Source: Corynebacterium heidelbergense (GTDB lineage Bacteria; Actinomycetota; Actinomycetes; Mycobacteriales; Mycobacteriaceae). Taken from it: a DNA stretch of 64,000 bases. The translations under genes and the position numbers were made by a program. Where the stretch lies: the NCBI RefSeq assembly GCF_028609845.1, contig NZ_CP063191.1, forward strand, positions 868,001 to 932,000, given 5' to 3'. Within the stretch, counting starts at the first letter, position 1, and the number at the start of each line of letters is the position of its first letter. Below, piece by piece: positions 9,057 through 18,944 of the stretch. Under the pieces are notes generated by a model. That model did no database searches. It had not been told where the DNA came from and was given only the letters and a program-made list of their open reading frames with translations.

Positions 9057-10286
9057 GTGACAATCCAGTCCGCGTTCCTGCGGTACACAGTTCGACAGAC
9101 CATATCCCGCGCTGCAGTGTTCGCCACGATCGGTGGCCTGTCGGCCGGTGCAATCACCACCACCGCTGCAGATCCCGCGCCGCAGAATCAGGCCCAGGAG
9201 CAGGCGCCGCAGGGGCAGGGCCAAGCCGGCCAGTCCGCCGCAGCGCCAGCGCCGGGGGAGGGCCCTGCAGTAAAACCCGCCGATGCCGAGGCTGCAGAGG
9301 TTCAGCGACTGCTGGAACAACCGGTTCCCACGGACTTTGATGGGCTGCTGAACCGGGCGGAGACCATTTCGCGGGCCGCTGCGGCCACGAGCGACAATGT
9401 AGAGAAAACCCGGGCCGGGATCGCCGAGAATCAGGCTCGCATCGATCAGATCAAGGCGGACACGCAGCGTTCCGAGGAGCAACTGGCCCAGGCACAGCAG
9501 CGCCTGGACGAATCCCAAACGTCGGTGTCCCAGATCTCCTCCGCGAAGTACCGCGGAGCTACCGTAGACGCAGTCTCCTCCGTCGTGGGTGCCAGCGGGC
9601 CGCAGGCCGCCATCGACCGCACGGCCTACTTGAACGCGCTGGCGGATCGGACGGATCGAGCCGTCTCCGCCCTCGAGGCCGACCTGCAGTCTGCCCATGA
9701 GGCCAACAGCGCGGCCAAGCGCGCCAAGGCCCAGGCGGAGTTCCAGGCCAACAATCTGGCCCAGCGGCAACGGGAGTTGGACGAGCGCAACCACACCCTG
9801 ACCGACCTCAAGGCCCAGGTCACCAAGATCGTGGACGGATTCACCCCCGAGCAGAAGCGCCAGTGGGTCGACCGCAAGGGGCCGATTGATGTGGATGTGG
9901 CCACGTTCCTCGGAAAGCTGCCCGCTGCCGGCCCCGCCTCAGCGAACGTCGGCGGTGCCGTGGCAGCCGCGATGTCCAAGCTGGGCTCCCCCTACGCCTG
10001 GGGCGCTGCGGGCCCGAGCGCCTTCGACTGCTCCGGGCTGATGATGTGGGCTTACCAGCAGGTGGGTAAGACGATTCCCCGCACCTCTCAGGCCCAACTG
10101 TCCGGGGGCAAGCAAGTTTCCGTGCAAGATCTCCAACCCGGGGACATTGTGGCCTACTACCCAGGGGCTACCCACGTGGGGATGTACATCGGCGACGGCA
10201 AGCTCGTTCACGCCTCTGACTACGGTATCCCCGTGCAGGTCGTACCGGTGAACTCCATGCCTATCGTGGGCGCTGTCCGCTACTAA
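9057..10286 (+). CDS. secreted NlpC/P60 hydrolase with N-terminal coiled coil (RipA/cg2401-like)
   Basis: The 409-residue precursor has a signal sequence ending near residue 42 and a Gln/Ala/Pro-rich stretch. A long coiled coil follows (about 85-270, heptads such as IDQIKADTQRSEEQLAQAQQ), then the NlpC/P60 domain with catalytic C325 (DCSGL), H373 (THVGMYIG) and H385. The catalytic domain is closely similar to that of the upstream gene, which points to a tandem duplication. The coiled coil probably controls or localises the enzyme, as in RipA, which separates daughter cells. The GTG start at 9057 is preceded by AAGGAA. pimB follows after only 5 bp. Confidence 0.92.
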   Translation: MTIQSAFLRYTVRQTISRAAVFATIGGLSAGAITTTAADPAPQNQAQEQAPQGQGQAGQSAAAPAPGEGPAVKPADAEAAEVQRLLEQPVPTDFDGLLNRAETISRAAAATSDNVEKTRAGIAENQARIDQIKADTQRSEEQLAQAQQRLDESQTSVSQISSAKYRGATVDAVSSVVGASGPQAAIDRTAYLNALADRTDRAVSALEADLQSAHEANSAAKRAKAQAEFQANNLAQRQRELDERNHTLTDLKAQVTKIVDGFTPEQKRQWVDRKGPIDVDVATFLGKLPAAGPASANVGGAVAAAMSKLGSPYAWGAAGPSAFDCSGLMMWAYQQVGKTIPRTSQAQLSGGKQVSVQDLQPGDIVAYYPGATHVGMYIGDGKLVHASDYGIPVQVVPVNSMPIVGAVRY

Positions 10287-10291
10287 CTCCG

Positions 10292-11533
10292 ATGGCGGGA
10301 ATGCACACCTTCGGGGTGGGGGCCCCGCTCAAGCGCACGCCGGGGACGCCGCCCAAGATCCTGGTAGTCACCAACGACTTTCCGCCGACGGTCGGTGGCA
10401 TCCAAACCTACGTGCGGGACTATTTGGCCACGTACGATCCGGATCGGATCGTTGTCTTCGCCTCCACGCAGGATCCTGCAGCCGCTGCCGAGTTCGATTC
10501 CGCCGTGCCCTACCGCGTCGTCCGGTGGCCGAGGTCGGTCATGCTGCCCACTCCCGCGACGGCGCGCCGGATGCAGCGGCTCGTCGCAGAGCATGACATT
10601 GACACGGTGTGGTTCGCCGCGGCCGCCCCTCTAGCAATCATGGCCGGTGCCGCCCGCCGGGCCGGCGTAGCCCGGGTGGTGGCGTCTACCCACGGCCACG
10701 AGGTGGGTTGGTCGATGTTCCCCGGCTCCCGGCACATCTTGCGCGCGATTGGTCAGCGCGTCGACTGTCTGACCTACGTCTCCCGTTATGCGCGATCGCG
10801 TCTGGCCGGGGTGTGCGGGCCCTCGGTGGCTTGGGAGCCCATGCCGGGTGGTGTGGACACTGCGACCTTCACGCCGGATCCGGAGGGGAGTTCCGAGGTA
10901 CGGCGCCGCTATGGCCTGGCGGAACGGCGGGTAGTCGTGGCGGTCTCCCGGGTGGTTCCGCGCAAGGGGCAGGACGCGCTCATCGCGGCTTTTCCCGACA
11001 TTGTGCGGCGAATTCCAAGTGCTCACTTGCTCATCGTTGGCCCGCTCGGGAGGTACGGGGCGTCCCTAGCCAAAAAAGTCAAGGACTTGGGCTTGACCGA
11101 CCATGTGACGTTCACCGGTTCGGTCCCCTTCGCCGAACTGCCCAGCCATTTCGGTGCCGGAGACCTTTTCGCCCTGCCGGTGCGCACCCAGGCCGGGGGG
11201 CTTTCCGTGGAGGGGCTGGGCATTGTCTACCTGGAGGCCCAGGCCTGCGGTGTCCCCGTCGTGGCGGGGCGCGGGGGCGGGGCCCCGGAAACGGTCGTCG
11301 AGGGGGTCACCGGCACCACCGTGGACGGGCGGGATAGCGCGGCGATAGCGGACGAGGTCGTTCGCCTCCTCAGCGACGACGACGCTCGGGAGCAGATGGC
11401 CCAGCGGGGGCTGCACCACGTTCGACGTGCCTGGACAATGGCAGCCCTCGGCGCCCAGTTCGAGGCCGTCATGGCGGGCGACGGCCGCGTGCCGCCTGCA
11501 CACAGTTGGAACTACCCAAGCCCCACGGTCTAA
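10292..11533 (+). CDS. pimB: GDP-mannose-dependent PIM mannosyltransferase PimB'
   Basis: GT4-family GT-B glycosyltransferase that adds the second mannose to phosphatidylinositol monomannoside on the cytoplasmic face of the membrane, feeding PIM, LM and LAM synthesis. The N-terminal domain has the NDFPPTVGGIQTYVRDYL segment and the THGHEVGWSM motif characteristic of PimB'. The C-terminal nucleotide-sugar domain has PRKGQ and GLGIVYLEAQACGVPV with its conserved Glu residues. At 413 residues it is longer than C. glutamicum PimB' (about 381), the excess mostly at the N-terminus; no ribosome site supports the ATG at 10292, and an ATG at 10301 is also possible. mptA lies about 8 kb away in the same window. 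Confidence 0.9.
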   Translation: MAGMHTFGVGAPLKRTPGTPPKILVVTNDFPPTVGGIQTYVRDYLATYDPDRIVVFASTQDPAAAAEFDSAVPYRVVRWPRSVMLPTPATARRMQRLVAEHDIDTVWFAAAAPLAIMAGAARRAGVARVVASTHGHEVGWSMFPGSRHILRAIGQRVDCLTYVSRYARSRLAGVCGPSVAWEPMPGGVDTATFTPDPEGSSEVRRRYGLAERRVVVAVSRVVPRKGQDALIAAFPDIVRRIPSAHLLIVGPLGRYGASLAKKVKDLGLTDHVTFTGSVPFAELPSHFGAGDLFALPVRTQAGGLSVEGLGIVYLEAQACGVPVVAGRGGGAPETVVEGVTGTTVDGRDSAAIADEVVRLLSDDDAREQMAQRGLHHVRRAWTMAALGAQFEAVMAGDGRVPPAHSWNYPSPTV

Positions 11534-11554
11534 CGTTGTTGCGGTAATTGGACC

Positions 11555-12595
11555 GTGAAAGAAAGCGTGTGTGCGCCCGTGCCCGACTTGCTGCTGCCCG
11601 CGGATGCCCTGACCATCGGAGTGGACATCGGCGGCACCAATCTCCGGGCAGCCGTGGTGGATGGGGCGGGGCGCCTGGTGGATAGCGAGCAGCTTCCCAC
11701 GCCCTCGACGGTCCCCGCCCTGGAGACGGCTGTGGAGCATGTCGTTCGAGCGCTGCGCGGTCGTCATCCGCAGGTCTCCGCCGTGGGGCTGGCCGTGGCC
11801 GGGTTCATCGCAGAGGACATGACCACCGTGCGGTTCGCGCCCCATCTGCCGTGGCGGGGTGCGAATGTTGCCGAACGCCTACGGCCGAAATTGGGCCTAC
11901 CGGTAATCATTGAGCACGACGCCAATGCCGCCGCGTGGGGGGAGTACTTCTGCGGTGCGGCACAGGGGGCCGGAACGTGGGTGTTGTTTGCAGTGGGCAC
12001 GGGCATCGGCGGGGCCATCATGATCAACGGGCAGATCTTCCGGGGGGCCTTCGGCACCGCCGGGGAGTTCGGACATGTGGTAGCGGTGCCTGGCGGGCGC
12101 ACCTGCCCCTGCGGCAAACGGGGGTGCCTGGAGCGCTACTGCTCTGGCAGCGCGCTGACGCTCACCGCCCAGGACATGATCGCTATGGGACGGGCACCGG
12201 ACTCCACGCTGACCCGGGAGTTCCACAACCACCCCGAGGAAATCTCGGGCCGAACGATCGTTCGGCTAGCCCGGGAGGGGGACCCCCTGGCGCGGGCGGT
12301 GATGCGGGATCTGGGCACATGGCTGGGCCGGGGCCTTGCCATCGTGCAGGACATCGTGGATCCGGAGCTCATTGTTGTGGGCGGAGGGGTCAGCGCGGAT
12401 GCGGACCTCTATCTCGATCGGGCCCGGAGTGTTCGCGATCGGACGGTGGTGGGTGCGGGCCACCGGCCGCTCGCTCGCCTCGAAACGGCCCGGTTGGGCG
12501 GCCAGGCCGGTATGATTGGCGTGGCGCTTTTAGCGGCGAAGACGGTGCACACTACTGCAGCAGAACGCCCCGGAAGAACAAGAAAGGCCCGGTGA
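11555..12595 (+). CDS. glk: ROK-family glucokinase
   Basis: Phosphorylates glucose with ATP. ROK hallmarks are present: N-terminal phosphate loop DIGGTNLRAAVVD, catalytic EHDANAAAWGE, the GTGIGGAIMINGQ segment and the zinc-binding CPCGKRGCLE cluster. Residue order matches my recollection of C. glutamicum Glk, also located next to pimB' and plsC. The longest start is the GTG at 11555. A GTG at 11567 preceded by GAAAGAAA has the better ribosome site, which would shorten the protein by four residues. The gene is followed after 3 nt by plsC, so the two are almost certainly one transcript. Confidence 0.92.
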   Translation: MKESVCAPVPDLLLPADALTIGVDIGGTNLRAAVVDGAGRLVDSEQLPTPSTVPALETAVEHVVRALRGRHPQVSAVGLAVAGFIAEDMTTVRFAPHLPWRGANVAERLRPKLGLPVIIEHDANAAAWGEYFCGAAQGAGTWVLFAVGTGIGGAIMINGQIFRGAFGTAGEFGHVVAVPGGRTCPCGKRGCLERYCSGSALTLTAQDMIAMGRAPDSTLTREFHNHPEEISGRTIVRLAREGDPLARAVMRDLGTWLGRGLAIVQDIVDPELIVVGGGVSADADLYLDRARSVRDRTVVGAGHRPLARLETARLGGQAGMIGVALLAAKTVHTTAAERPGRTRKAR

Positions 12596-12598
12596 ACC

Positions 12599-13339
12599 GT
12601 GCACAACAAAACGTACTGGTGGCTGAAGCATGTCTTTATCGGGCCGCTGCTGTGGGTGTACAACCGGCCCTTCACCCGGGGAGTGAAGACTATCCCGGAG
12701 ACCGGCCCGGTGCTTTTGGCCAGCAACCACCTCGCCGTCATGGATTCCTTCTTCCTGCCTCTGGTGTGCAAGCGGCAGCTCACGTTCCTGGCGAAAAAGG
12801 AGTATTTCACCACTCCTGGGTTGGTTGGGGGAATCCAGAAGTGGTTCTTCTCCTCGGTGGGGCAGGTCCCCTTGGACAGGGACGACAAGGATGCCCAGCG
12901 TGCTGCACTGAAAACCGCCAAGGGGATACTGGCCAAGGGGGACGCGCTGGGAATGTACCCGGAGGGCACCCGCTCCCCGGATGGTCGGCTTTACCGCGGT
13001 AAGACGGGCCTAGCCCGCATCGCCATGGAGACCTCCGTTCCCGTGTATCCGGTGGCCATGATCAACACGAACAAGGTCAATCCCATCAACACGTGGGTGC
13101 CCCGGCCTTTTCGCTGCGGCGTGGCCGTGGGAAAGCCCATCGACCCTGCTGGATATCAGAACACCGGGGACGACTTTGCCGCCGCCCGTGAGATGACAGA
13201 TCGCATCATGTCGGCGATAGCGGCGCTTTCCGGACAGGAATACGTGGCTGGGTTCTACGCCGCGGATGTGAAAAAGAGCCTTAACGAGGGCAAAGGCTAT
13301 CCCCCGGGGACGGAGCCAGGCGCGGTTACAGCTAGGTGA
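12599..13339 (+). CDS. plsC: 1-acyl-sn-glycerol-3-phosphate acyltransferase (PlsC family)
   Basis: Transfers an acyl chain to lysophosphatidate or a related acceptor at the membrane. The catalytic NHXXXXD box is NHLAVMD (N43-D49), the phosphate-binding block is PEGTRS (E122-S126), and an N-terminal hydrophobic patch (WWLKHVFIGPLLWVY) would anchor it. Length (246) is normal. GTG start at 12599, with AAAGG 12 nt upstream inside the end of glk. Because it lies with pimB', an acyltransferase acting on PIM or phospholipid precursors is plausible, but the sequence only supports the general PlsC assignment. Confidence 0.88.
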   Translation: MHNKTYWWLKHVFIGPLLWVYNRPFTRGVKTIPETGPVLLASNHLAVMDSFFLPLVCKRQLTFLAKKEYFTTPGLVGGIQKWFFSSVGQVPLDRDDKDAQRAALKTAKGILAKGDALGMYPEGTRSPDGRLYRGKTGLARIAMETSVPVYPVAMINTNKVNPINTWVPRPFRCGVAVGKPIDPAGYQNTGDDFAAAREMTDRIMSAIAALSGQEYVAGFYAADVKKSLNEGKGYPPGTEPGAVTAR

Positions 13340-13341
13340 AC

Positions 13342-13369
13342 TTGACCGGAACGTCAGAAATTGTATGTT
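13342..13369 (+). promoter_or_regulatory. strong sigma-A-like promoter with leaderless start
   Basis: TTGACC (13342-13347), 16 bp, TATGTT (13364-13369). The -10 ends 7 nt before the ATG at 13377, so the mRNA probably begins at the start codon. Confidence 0.65.
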
Positions 13370-13376
13370 CATATAG

Positions 13377-14507
13377 ATGACTATGAGCCCAGCCGAGCCA
13401 CCCGCCCCCACCGCGCGGCAGCGTCTCGGCTGGGCTGATACCGCCAAAGGCCTATCCATCATCGGCGTGTGTCTGCTGCACGTCGTCACCGCCGTGCCAG
13501 ATGCTCTGAACACCCCAGTGGGGCTCATCTCGACGGCTCTGGACCCCCTGCGCATGCCCCTGTTTTTCATGGTGTCCGGGCTCTTCGCGCACCGCATTCT
13601 GCAGCGCTCCCTGGCGGATCTGTGGTACCGGCGGTTATGGTTCCTGCTCATTCCTTACCTCGTCTTCACTCCAGTTCAAGCGGTGTTCCGGCTCGAGCTG
13701 GACCAGCGGCTGAGTTGGGGCAACTTTCTGTTAGCAATTGTCAGCGGGGACCCTGGGCTGTGGTTCCTCCACGCGCTCATCCTGTTCAACCTGGCCGCGT
13801 GGCTGCTGCGAAAGCAACCGGCACCTCTGGCCGTGGCGCTGTCCTGCCTGCCCCTCTTGATCGGAGTCATGACCGGTGCAGTGATGAATCAGGGCTTCCG
13901 CCAGATCGTTATCTACGCACCGACCTTCTTTATCGGGTTGCGCTACCGAGAGCTCATGTTCGCTATCGCGCAGAGCGCCGGGCGCTGGTGGGCGGCCGGC
14001 GCCAGCATATGTGTGTACCTTCTCTCCGAGGTGCTGTACCATCACGCCAACACCACCCGCTGGGCAGAATGGAATGAGCTCACCGCTAGCGAGACCGCTG
14101 TGGCCAACTTGGTGCGGGCCGTCGCGGCGATCCCGATGGGAATCGTTCTCGCCGTTGCCCTCGTCCACACTCCCGTCGTGGGCCGGTCGCTGCAGTGGAT
14201 CGGGCGCCACACCCTGCCGGTGTACGTTTCACATCACGCTGTCATGGCGCTGGTCTTTTCTGCCATCGTGCTGCCGCTCGTGGACTCCGATCCCGATCGC
14301 TATGGATTCCTTACCCACACGTACCCAATGGTGATTGTGGGCATGCTCGCCTGCGCCGCGGCCGGCGCATTCTTCTACGCCGTCGGCAAGGTCCCCTACC
14401 TGCAGTGGGTTCTCTACCCTCCGCCGCTGCCCCGGCGGCACCACCGCCCGGCGGGCCACGCCGGGGATCATCGCGCCAGGGTCGAGACCCTGTCGGGGGT
14501 GCGTTAG
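13377..14507 (+). CDS. acyltransferase-3 family integral membrane protein
   Basis: 376 residues with about ten hydrophobic helices. The N-terminal segment (ARQRLGWADTAKGLSIIGVC, followed by LLHVV and PLFFMVSGLFAHR) is typical of the Acyl_transf_3/OafA family, which O-acylates sugars or other envelope components using a membrane-embedded His/Arg site. The substrate cannot be told from the sequence. Start chosen at ATG 13377 because of the promoter directly upstream; an ATG two codons later is equally possible. No ribosome site is present. The C-terminus is Arg/His/Pro-rich and cytoplasmic in appearance. Confidence 0.82.
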   Translation: MTMSPAEPPAPTARQRLGWADTAKGLSIIGVCLLHVVTAVPDALNTPVGLISTALDPLRMPLFFMVSGLFAHRILQRSLADLWYRRLWFLLIPYLVFTPVQAVFRLELDQRLSWGNFLLAIVSGDPGLWFLHALILFNLAAWLLRKQPAPLAVALSCLPLLIGVMTGAVMNQGFRQIVIYAPTFFIGLRYRELMFAIAQSAGRWWAAGASICVYLLSEVLYHHANTTRWAEWNELTASETAVANLVRAVAAIPMGIVLAVALVHTPVVGRSLQWIGRHTLPVYVSHHAVMALVFSAIVLPLVDSDPDRYGFLTHTYPMVIVGMLACAAAGAFFYAVGKVPYLQWVLYPPPLPRRHHRPAGHAGDHRARVETLSGVR

Positions 14508-14530
14508 GTCCGCACCTGATGCCCAGACCC

Positions 14531-14536
14531 TAAGAT
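14531..14536 (+). promoter_or_regulatory. -10 element of the leaderless RNase AS gene
   Basis: TAAGAT ends 8 nt before the GTG at 14545, and no Shine-Dalgarno sequence is present. A possible -35 (TTAGGT, 14506-14511) has a long 19-bp spacer. Confidence 0.4.
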
Positions 14537-14544
14537 GGGCAACC

Positions 14545-15078
14545 GTGCGCTACTTCTACGACACCGAATTCATCGAAGATGGGCGAACCATCGATCTGAT
14601 CTCCGTAGGAGTGGTGGCCGAGGACGGCCGTGAATTTTACGCCGTCTCCACTGAATTCAACGCCGCTGCGGCCGGCTCGTGGGTCCGGCGGCACGTATTG
14701 CCGCAGCTCCCGCCGCGCTCTCACCCAGCCTGGATGAGTCGAGCGGAATTACGGCAGGCCCTCTATTCCTTTCTGCTGCCCGGAGCCCGGCCGGGTCAGC
14801 GGCTGCCCTACGACCAGCGGCCCGAACTCTGGGCGTGGGTGGGTGCCTACGACCACGTCGCCATCGCCCAGCTTTGGGGAGACATGACCGCCCTGCCCCG
14901 GGAACTACCGCGCTACACCCGGGAGCTTCGGCAATTGTGGGAATTTGCTGGTCGCCCCAAGCTGCCCGCCCCACCCCAGGGGGCCCACGATGCCCTCGTC
15001 GATGCGCGGTTTAACGTCGTGAAATACCGGGAATCCATGGCGGCGCTCGCCGCAAAGGGGCCCGAGTTGGCCAAGTAG
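14545..15078 (+). CDS. 3'-5' exoribonuclease RNase AS (Rv2179c family)
   Basis: DEDD-fold exoribonuclease; the M. tuberculosis homologue Rv2179c degrades adenylate-rich RNA 3' ends. The start is placed at the GTG giving MRYFYDTEFIEDG, which fits the family start and puts D6 and E8 of Exo I at the N-terminus. The WVGAYDHVAIAQLWGDM segment carries a second acidic site and HDALVDAR the HD/D of Exo III. A longer in-frame reading begins inside the preceding acyltransferase gene and is rejected. Length is 177 residues against about 168 for Rv2179c. aroG follows directly, as in mycobacteria. Confidence 0.9.
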   Translation: MRYFYDTEFIEDGRTIDLISVGVVAEDGREFYAVSTEFNAAAAGSWVRRHVLPQLPPRSHPAWMSRAELRQALYSFLLPGARPGQRLPYDQRPELWAWVGAYDHVAIAQLWGDMTALPRELPRYTRELRQLWEFAGRPKLPAPPQGAHDALVDARFNVVKYRESMAALAAKGPELAK

Positions 15079-16500
<1,422 letters not shown>

Positions 16501-16517
16501 GGGCTATCCCGCGCATC

Positions 16518-16615
16518 GGGGGGGGGGGAGTAAGTCCGGGTTCGCGCCGCCGGGGGGTCGGACGGTTCGCCCCGCCGGGGGGTCGGATGATTCGCGCCGC
16601 CGCGGGCTCTGATGG
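16518..16615. repeat. 11-nt poly-G tract and three 25-bp tandem repeats
   Basis: An uninterrupted run of 11 G (16518-16528) precedes three head-to-tail 25-bp units at 16541-16565, 16566-16590 and 16591-16615. The unit begins TTCGCGCCGCCGGGGGGTCG; the first two copies differ at three positions and the third is more diverged. The block fills the gap between convergent aroG and pknL. It may be a slippage-prone spacer or terminator region; no function can be read. Confidence 0.75.
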
Positions 16616-16640
16616 CACGCGCGTGGTGGGGGAATCGTAT

Positions 16641-17150
16641 TTAGAGGGTGCGGATCGTGACGTGCTCCCCGGGCTGGACGCGCGCTCCCGCCTGTGGTTC
16701 TTGCGAGATCACGACGCCACTGGAGCCGCCCTCGACCGTTACGTGAAGTCCTAGGGCTTCCAGCGAGCTGCGAGCGCGATTGCCACTCTGTCCAATGACC
16801 CGCGGTAGGGACGTAGCCGCAGAACCTTGTCCTCCGGTGGAACTGGTGCTTGCGGCGTTTGCCGAGCCCCCCGACAGCCGGATGGTGACCACCGTATCCG
16901 TGTCCACTTTCGTCCCGCTAGGCGGGTCCAGCAGGGCGATCTTGCCCTCCGGGAGGGTAGAACCGTACAGACTCGGGCCGAGAGTGTGCCGTAGGGAGCG
17001 CTGTTCCAGGAGTGTCTGCATTTCCTCCAGGCTGCGTTCTGGGACTGTGTCCGGAACCGTGGGACGACCCTGCGACACAACGATCGTCACCTCCCCGCCG
17101 CGCCGGGTCTTTTCCCCGCCGCCGGGAGTTACTGACAGGATGTGGGAAGC
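16641..17150 (-). pseudogene. detached PASTA-domain part of pknL (after a frameshift)
   Basis: This frame continues the PASTA region interrupted in the kinase gene. Joining it at about 17150 restores a normal repeat (SHILSVTPGGGEKTRRGGEV, then TIVVSQG). It then encodes two further PASTA units, one ending TDTVVTIRLSGG and a last one ending in GEHVTIRTL. It has no credible start codon or ribosome site of its own at the junction; a longer reading begins in an unrelated frame within the kinase. It is therefore listed as the disconnected C-terminus of pknL rather than as an independent gene. Confidence 0.75.
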
Positions 17151-18748
17151 GGAGTGTCGTTGTCGTACCGCAGCTGGGTGCGCGCGTGAAAATCGGCTTG
17201 TTCGATTGTCCGGGTGGCCAGGGAAGATTCCATTCCGAGGACGTTGGGCACTTCCCCGTAACGCCCAGATGTCAGCCACCATCCCCCGAGGGCAACCGCG
17301 GCTACGAGCCCGGTGATGACGAGAAACCACAACACGCGGCCCCCCGCCGAGCGGTTGCTTAGTGGTTTTTGGGCTGCTCGGTCGATGGCGGGCGAGGCCG
17401 GAGCCACGTGCGCTGCTAGAGGTGCCGGGTGTTGTGCTGGCGCAGCCGCATGGGGCATTGGGGGTTCTCCCACTGCCCTGTCGTAGTGCTGAGAGGGGTC
17501 CGGGGACGCCGACGCGTAACGGGGTTGGGAGCTATACCCCAGCCGGTCATTGCCCTGCTGGCCGTAGGCATCATCGGGACCCAGTCCCTGCCCGGCCACA
17601 CTCTCGGGGAGATCAAACGCAGCTTGCTCTGAGGTGTGGTCGGCGCCGACCTGCTGGGTTCGTAGTAGCACGGCACGGGTGGCCATCGACTCGTCGTCCC
17701 ACGACAACCGCTCGCCGAAGTCCGCCTGTTTCAGGGCACGGCGCACGGCAGAATTGACCGGTGCCGGGACGATAAAGCCCGGCAGGTTCTCCTCTCGAAT
17801 GGTTCGAACGACAGCGCGGCGAAACTCACCCCCGTCGGCAAAGCGGTCGTCCGGCCGCAATGCGCAGGCGGTGGCCACAAGTTCGTCGATCGCCGGTGGA
17901 ACCCCGTCGATGAGCTCGGAGGGGGCAGGAACCGAGTCCCGCAGGCGGGCCACGGCCGTGAGCTCGTCGGTCTCGCCGTGGAAGGGTGTTTGGCCGGTGA
18001 TGAGCTCGAAGAGCAGGATGCCGGCGGAATAAACGTCGCTCGCGTGGTTGAGTTCCTCCCCGCGGACTTGTTCGGGGGAGAGGTACGCTGCCGTTCCGAT
18101 GACCTGAGTGGTTTCCCGCGGCCGGGACCCCCCAGGTTCAGTGGCGCCAGAACCCCCGGAGCCGTCCTCCAGCCCGCGCTGGGCAGTCGTCAATCCGGAG
18201 CGGCTCAAGCCCCCTGTGTTCTGCACCCCCGTGGCGATCGCCCGGACCAGGCCGAAGTCGGCGAGCTTGACCTGGTGTTCATCGCTGATCAGCACGTTGT
18301 CCGGCTTGATGTCCCGGTGGATCATCCCGGTCCGGTGCGCGACGGACAGCGCGGTCAGCACCTCCGACATCACCGCGAGGGCGGCATGCGGGGGCATCGG
18401 TCCGCGTTCCTTCAACAGCTCCCGCAGGGACCCGCCGGGGACCAGCTCCATCACCAGGAAGACCAGCTCGCCGTCGTGACTGCGGTCCACCCCCTGGTCG
18501 AAAACGTTCACCAGCGAGGGATGGTTTAACCGGGCTACCGCCCGCGCCTCCCGCTCGAAGCGGATGCGAAAGGTGGGGTCCGCCGCCAGCAGTGGGTCCA
18601 TGACCTTCACCGCCACCTCACGGTCCAAGCGTTCGTCTACAGCGTGGTAGACCGTGGACATTCCTCCGCTGGCGATGTCCCTGCCCAGGCGGTAGCGATC
18701 GTCGAGCAGGCTTCCGGGGCTGAGGTTCTTCACAGCGTGCTCGGCCAT
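17129..18748 (-). CDS. pknL: PknL-type Ser/Thr protein kinase, truncated by frameshift within first PASTA
   Basis: Transmembrane Hanks-type kinase. The cytoplasmic domain has a Gly-rich loop (IASGGMSTVY, about 25-34), K48 in VAVKV, the catalytic loop HRDIKPDN (144-151), DFG at 164-166 and YLSPE ending at 226. The activation segment is about 60 residues, enlarged by a Gly/Ser/Thr-rich insertion (about 175-212). A Pro/Ala/His-rich juxtamembrane region and one helix (about 471-492) follow. The extracellular PASTA stops early at residue 539 because of a single-base shift near 17150. Kinase activity should be intact; muropeptide sensing would be damaged if the shift is real. The Rv2175c-like gene next door encodes the known PknL substrate in M. 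tuberculosis. Confidence 0.88.
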   Translation of the reverse strand: MAEHAVKNLSPGSLLDDRYRLGRDIASGGMSTVYHAVDERLDREVAVKVMDPLLAADPTFRIRFEREARAVARLNHPSLVNVFDQGVDRSHDGELVFLVMELVPGGSLRELLKERGPMPPHAALAVMSEVLTALSVAHRTGMIHRDIKPDNVLISDEHQVKLADFGLVRAIATGVQNTGGLSRSGLTTAQRGLEDGSGGSGATEPGGSRPRETTQVIGTAAYLSPEQVRGEELNHASDVYSAGILLFELITGQTPFHGETDELTAVARLRDSVPAPSELIDGVPPAIDELVATACALRPDDRFADGGEFRRAVVRTIREENLPGFIVPAPVNSAVRRALKQADFGERLSWDDESMATRAVLLRTQQVGADHTSEQAAFDLPESVAGQGLGPDDAYGQQGNDRLGYSSQPRYASASPDPSQHYDRAVGEPPMPHAAAPAQHPAPLAAHVAPASPAIDRAAQKPLSNRSAGGRVLWFLVITGLVAAVALGGWWLTSGRYGEVPNVLGMESSLATRTIEQADFHARTQLRYDNDTPLPTSCQ

Positions 18749-18931
18749 CCCTTTCGCTTACTCGTCGGTGGACAACGGTGGGGTTGGGCGGTGGACCGAC
18801 AAGTGAACGGTAAGAACAACAGGTGCGAACCACCCGCCGGTTCACGGCTAGTCCAGCCGGTTCACAGTGAGTATAGGCGTTGTTCCCCGACGACGGCCCA
18901 GGCGTGAGCATAACTATCCGCGAGCCTCCGC

Positions 18932-18937
18932 TAGGGT
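18932..18937 (+). promoter_or_regulatory. -10 element of the leaderless Rv2175c-like gene
   Basis: TAGGGT ends 7 nt before the GTG at 18945, with no ribosome site. The -35 region is weak. Confidence 0.4.
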
Positions 18938-18944
18938 GTGATCC

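Noticed and set aside
17129..17160. Programmed -1 frameshift in pknL
   Set aside because: No slippery heptamer of the X XXY YYZ type or downstream pseudoknot is apparent; a plain indel is simpler.
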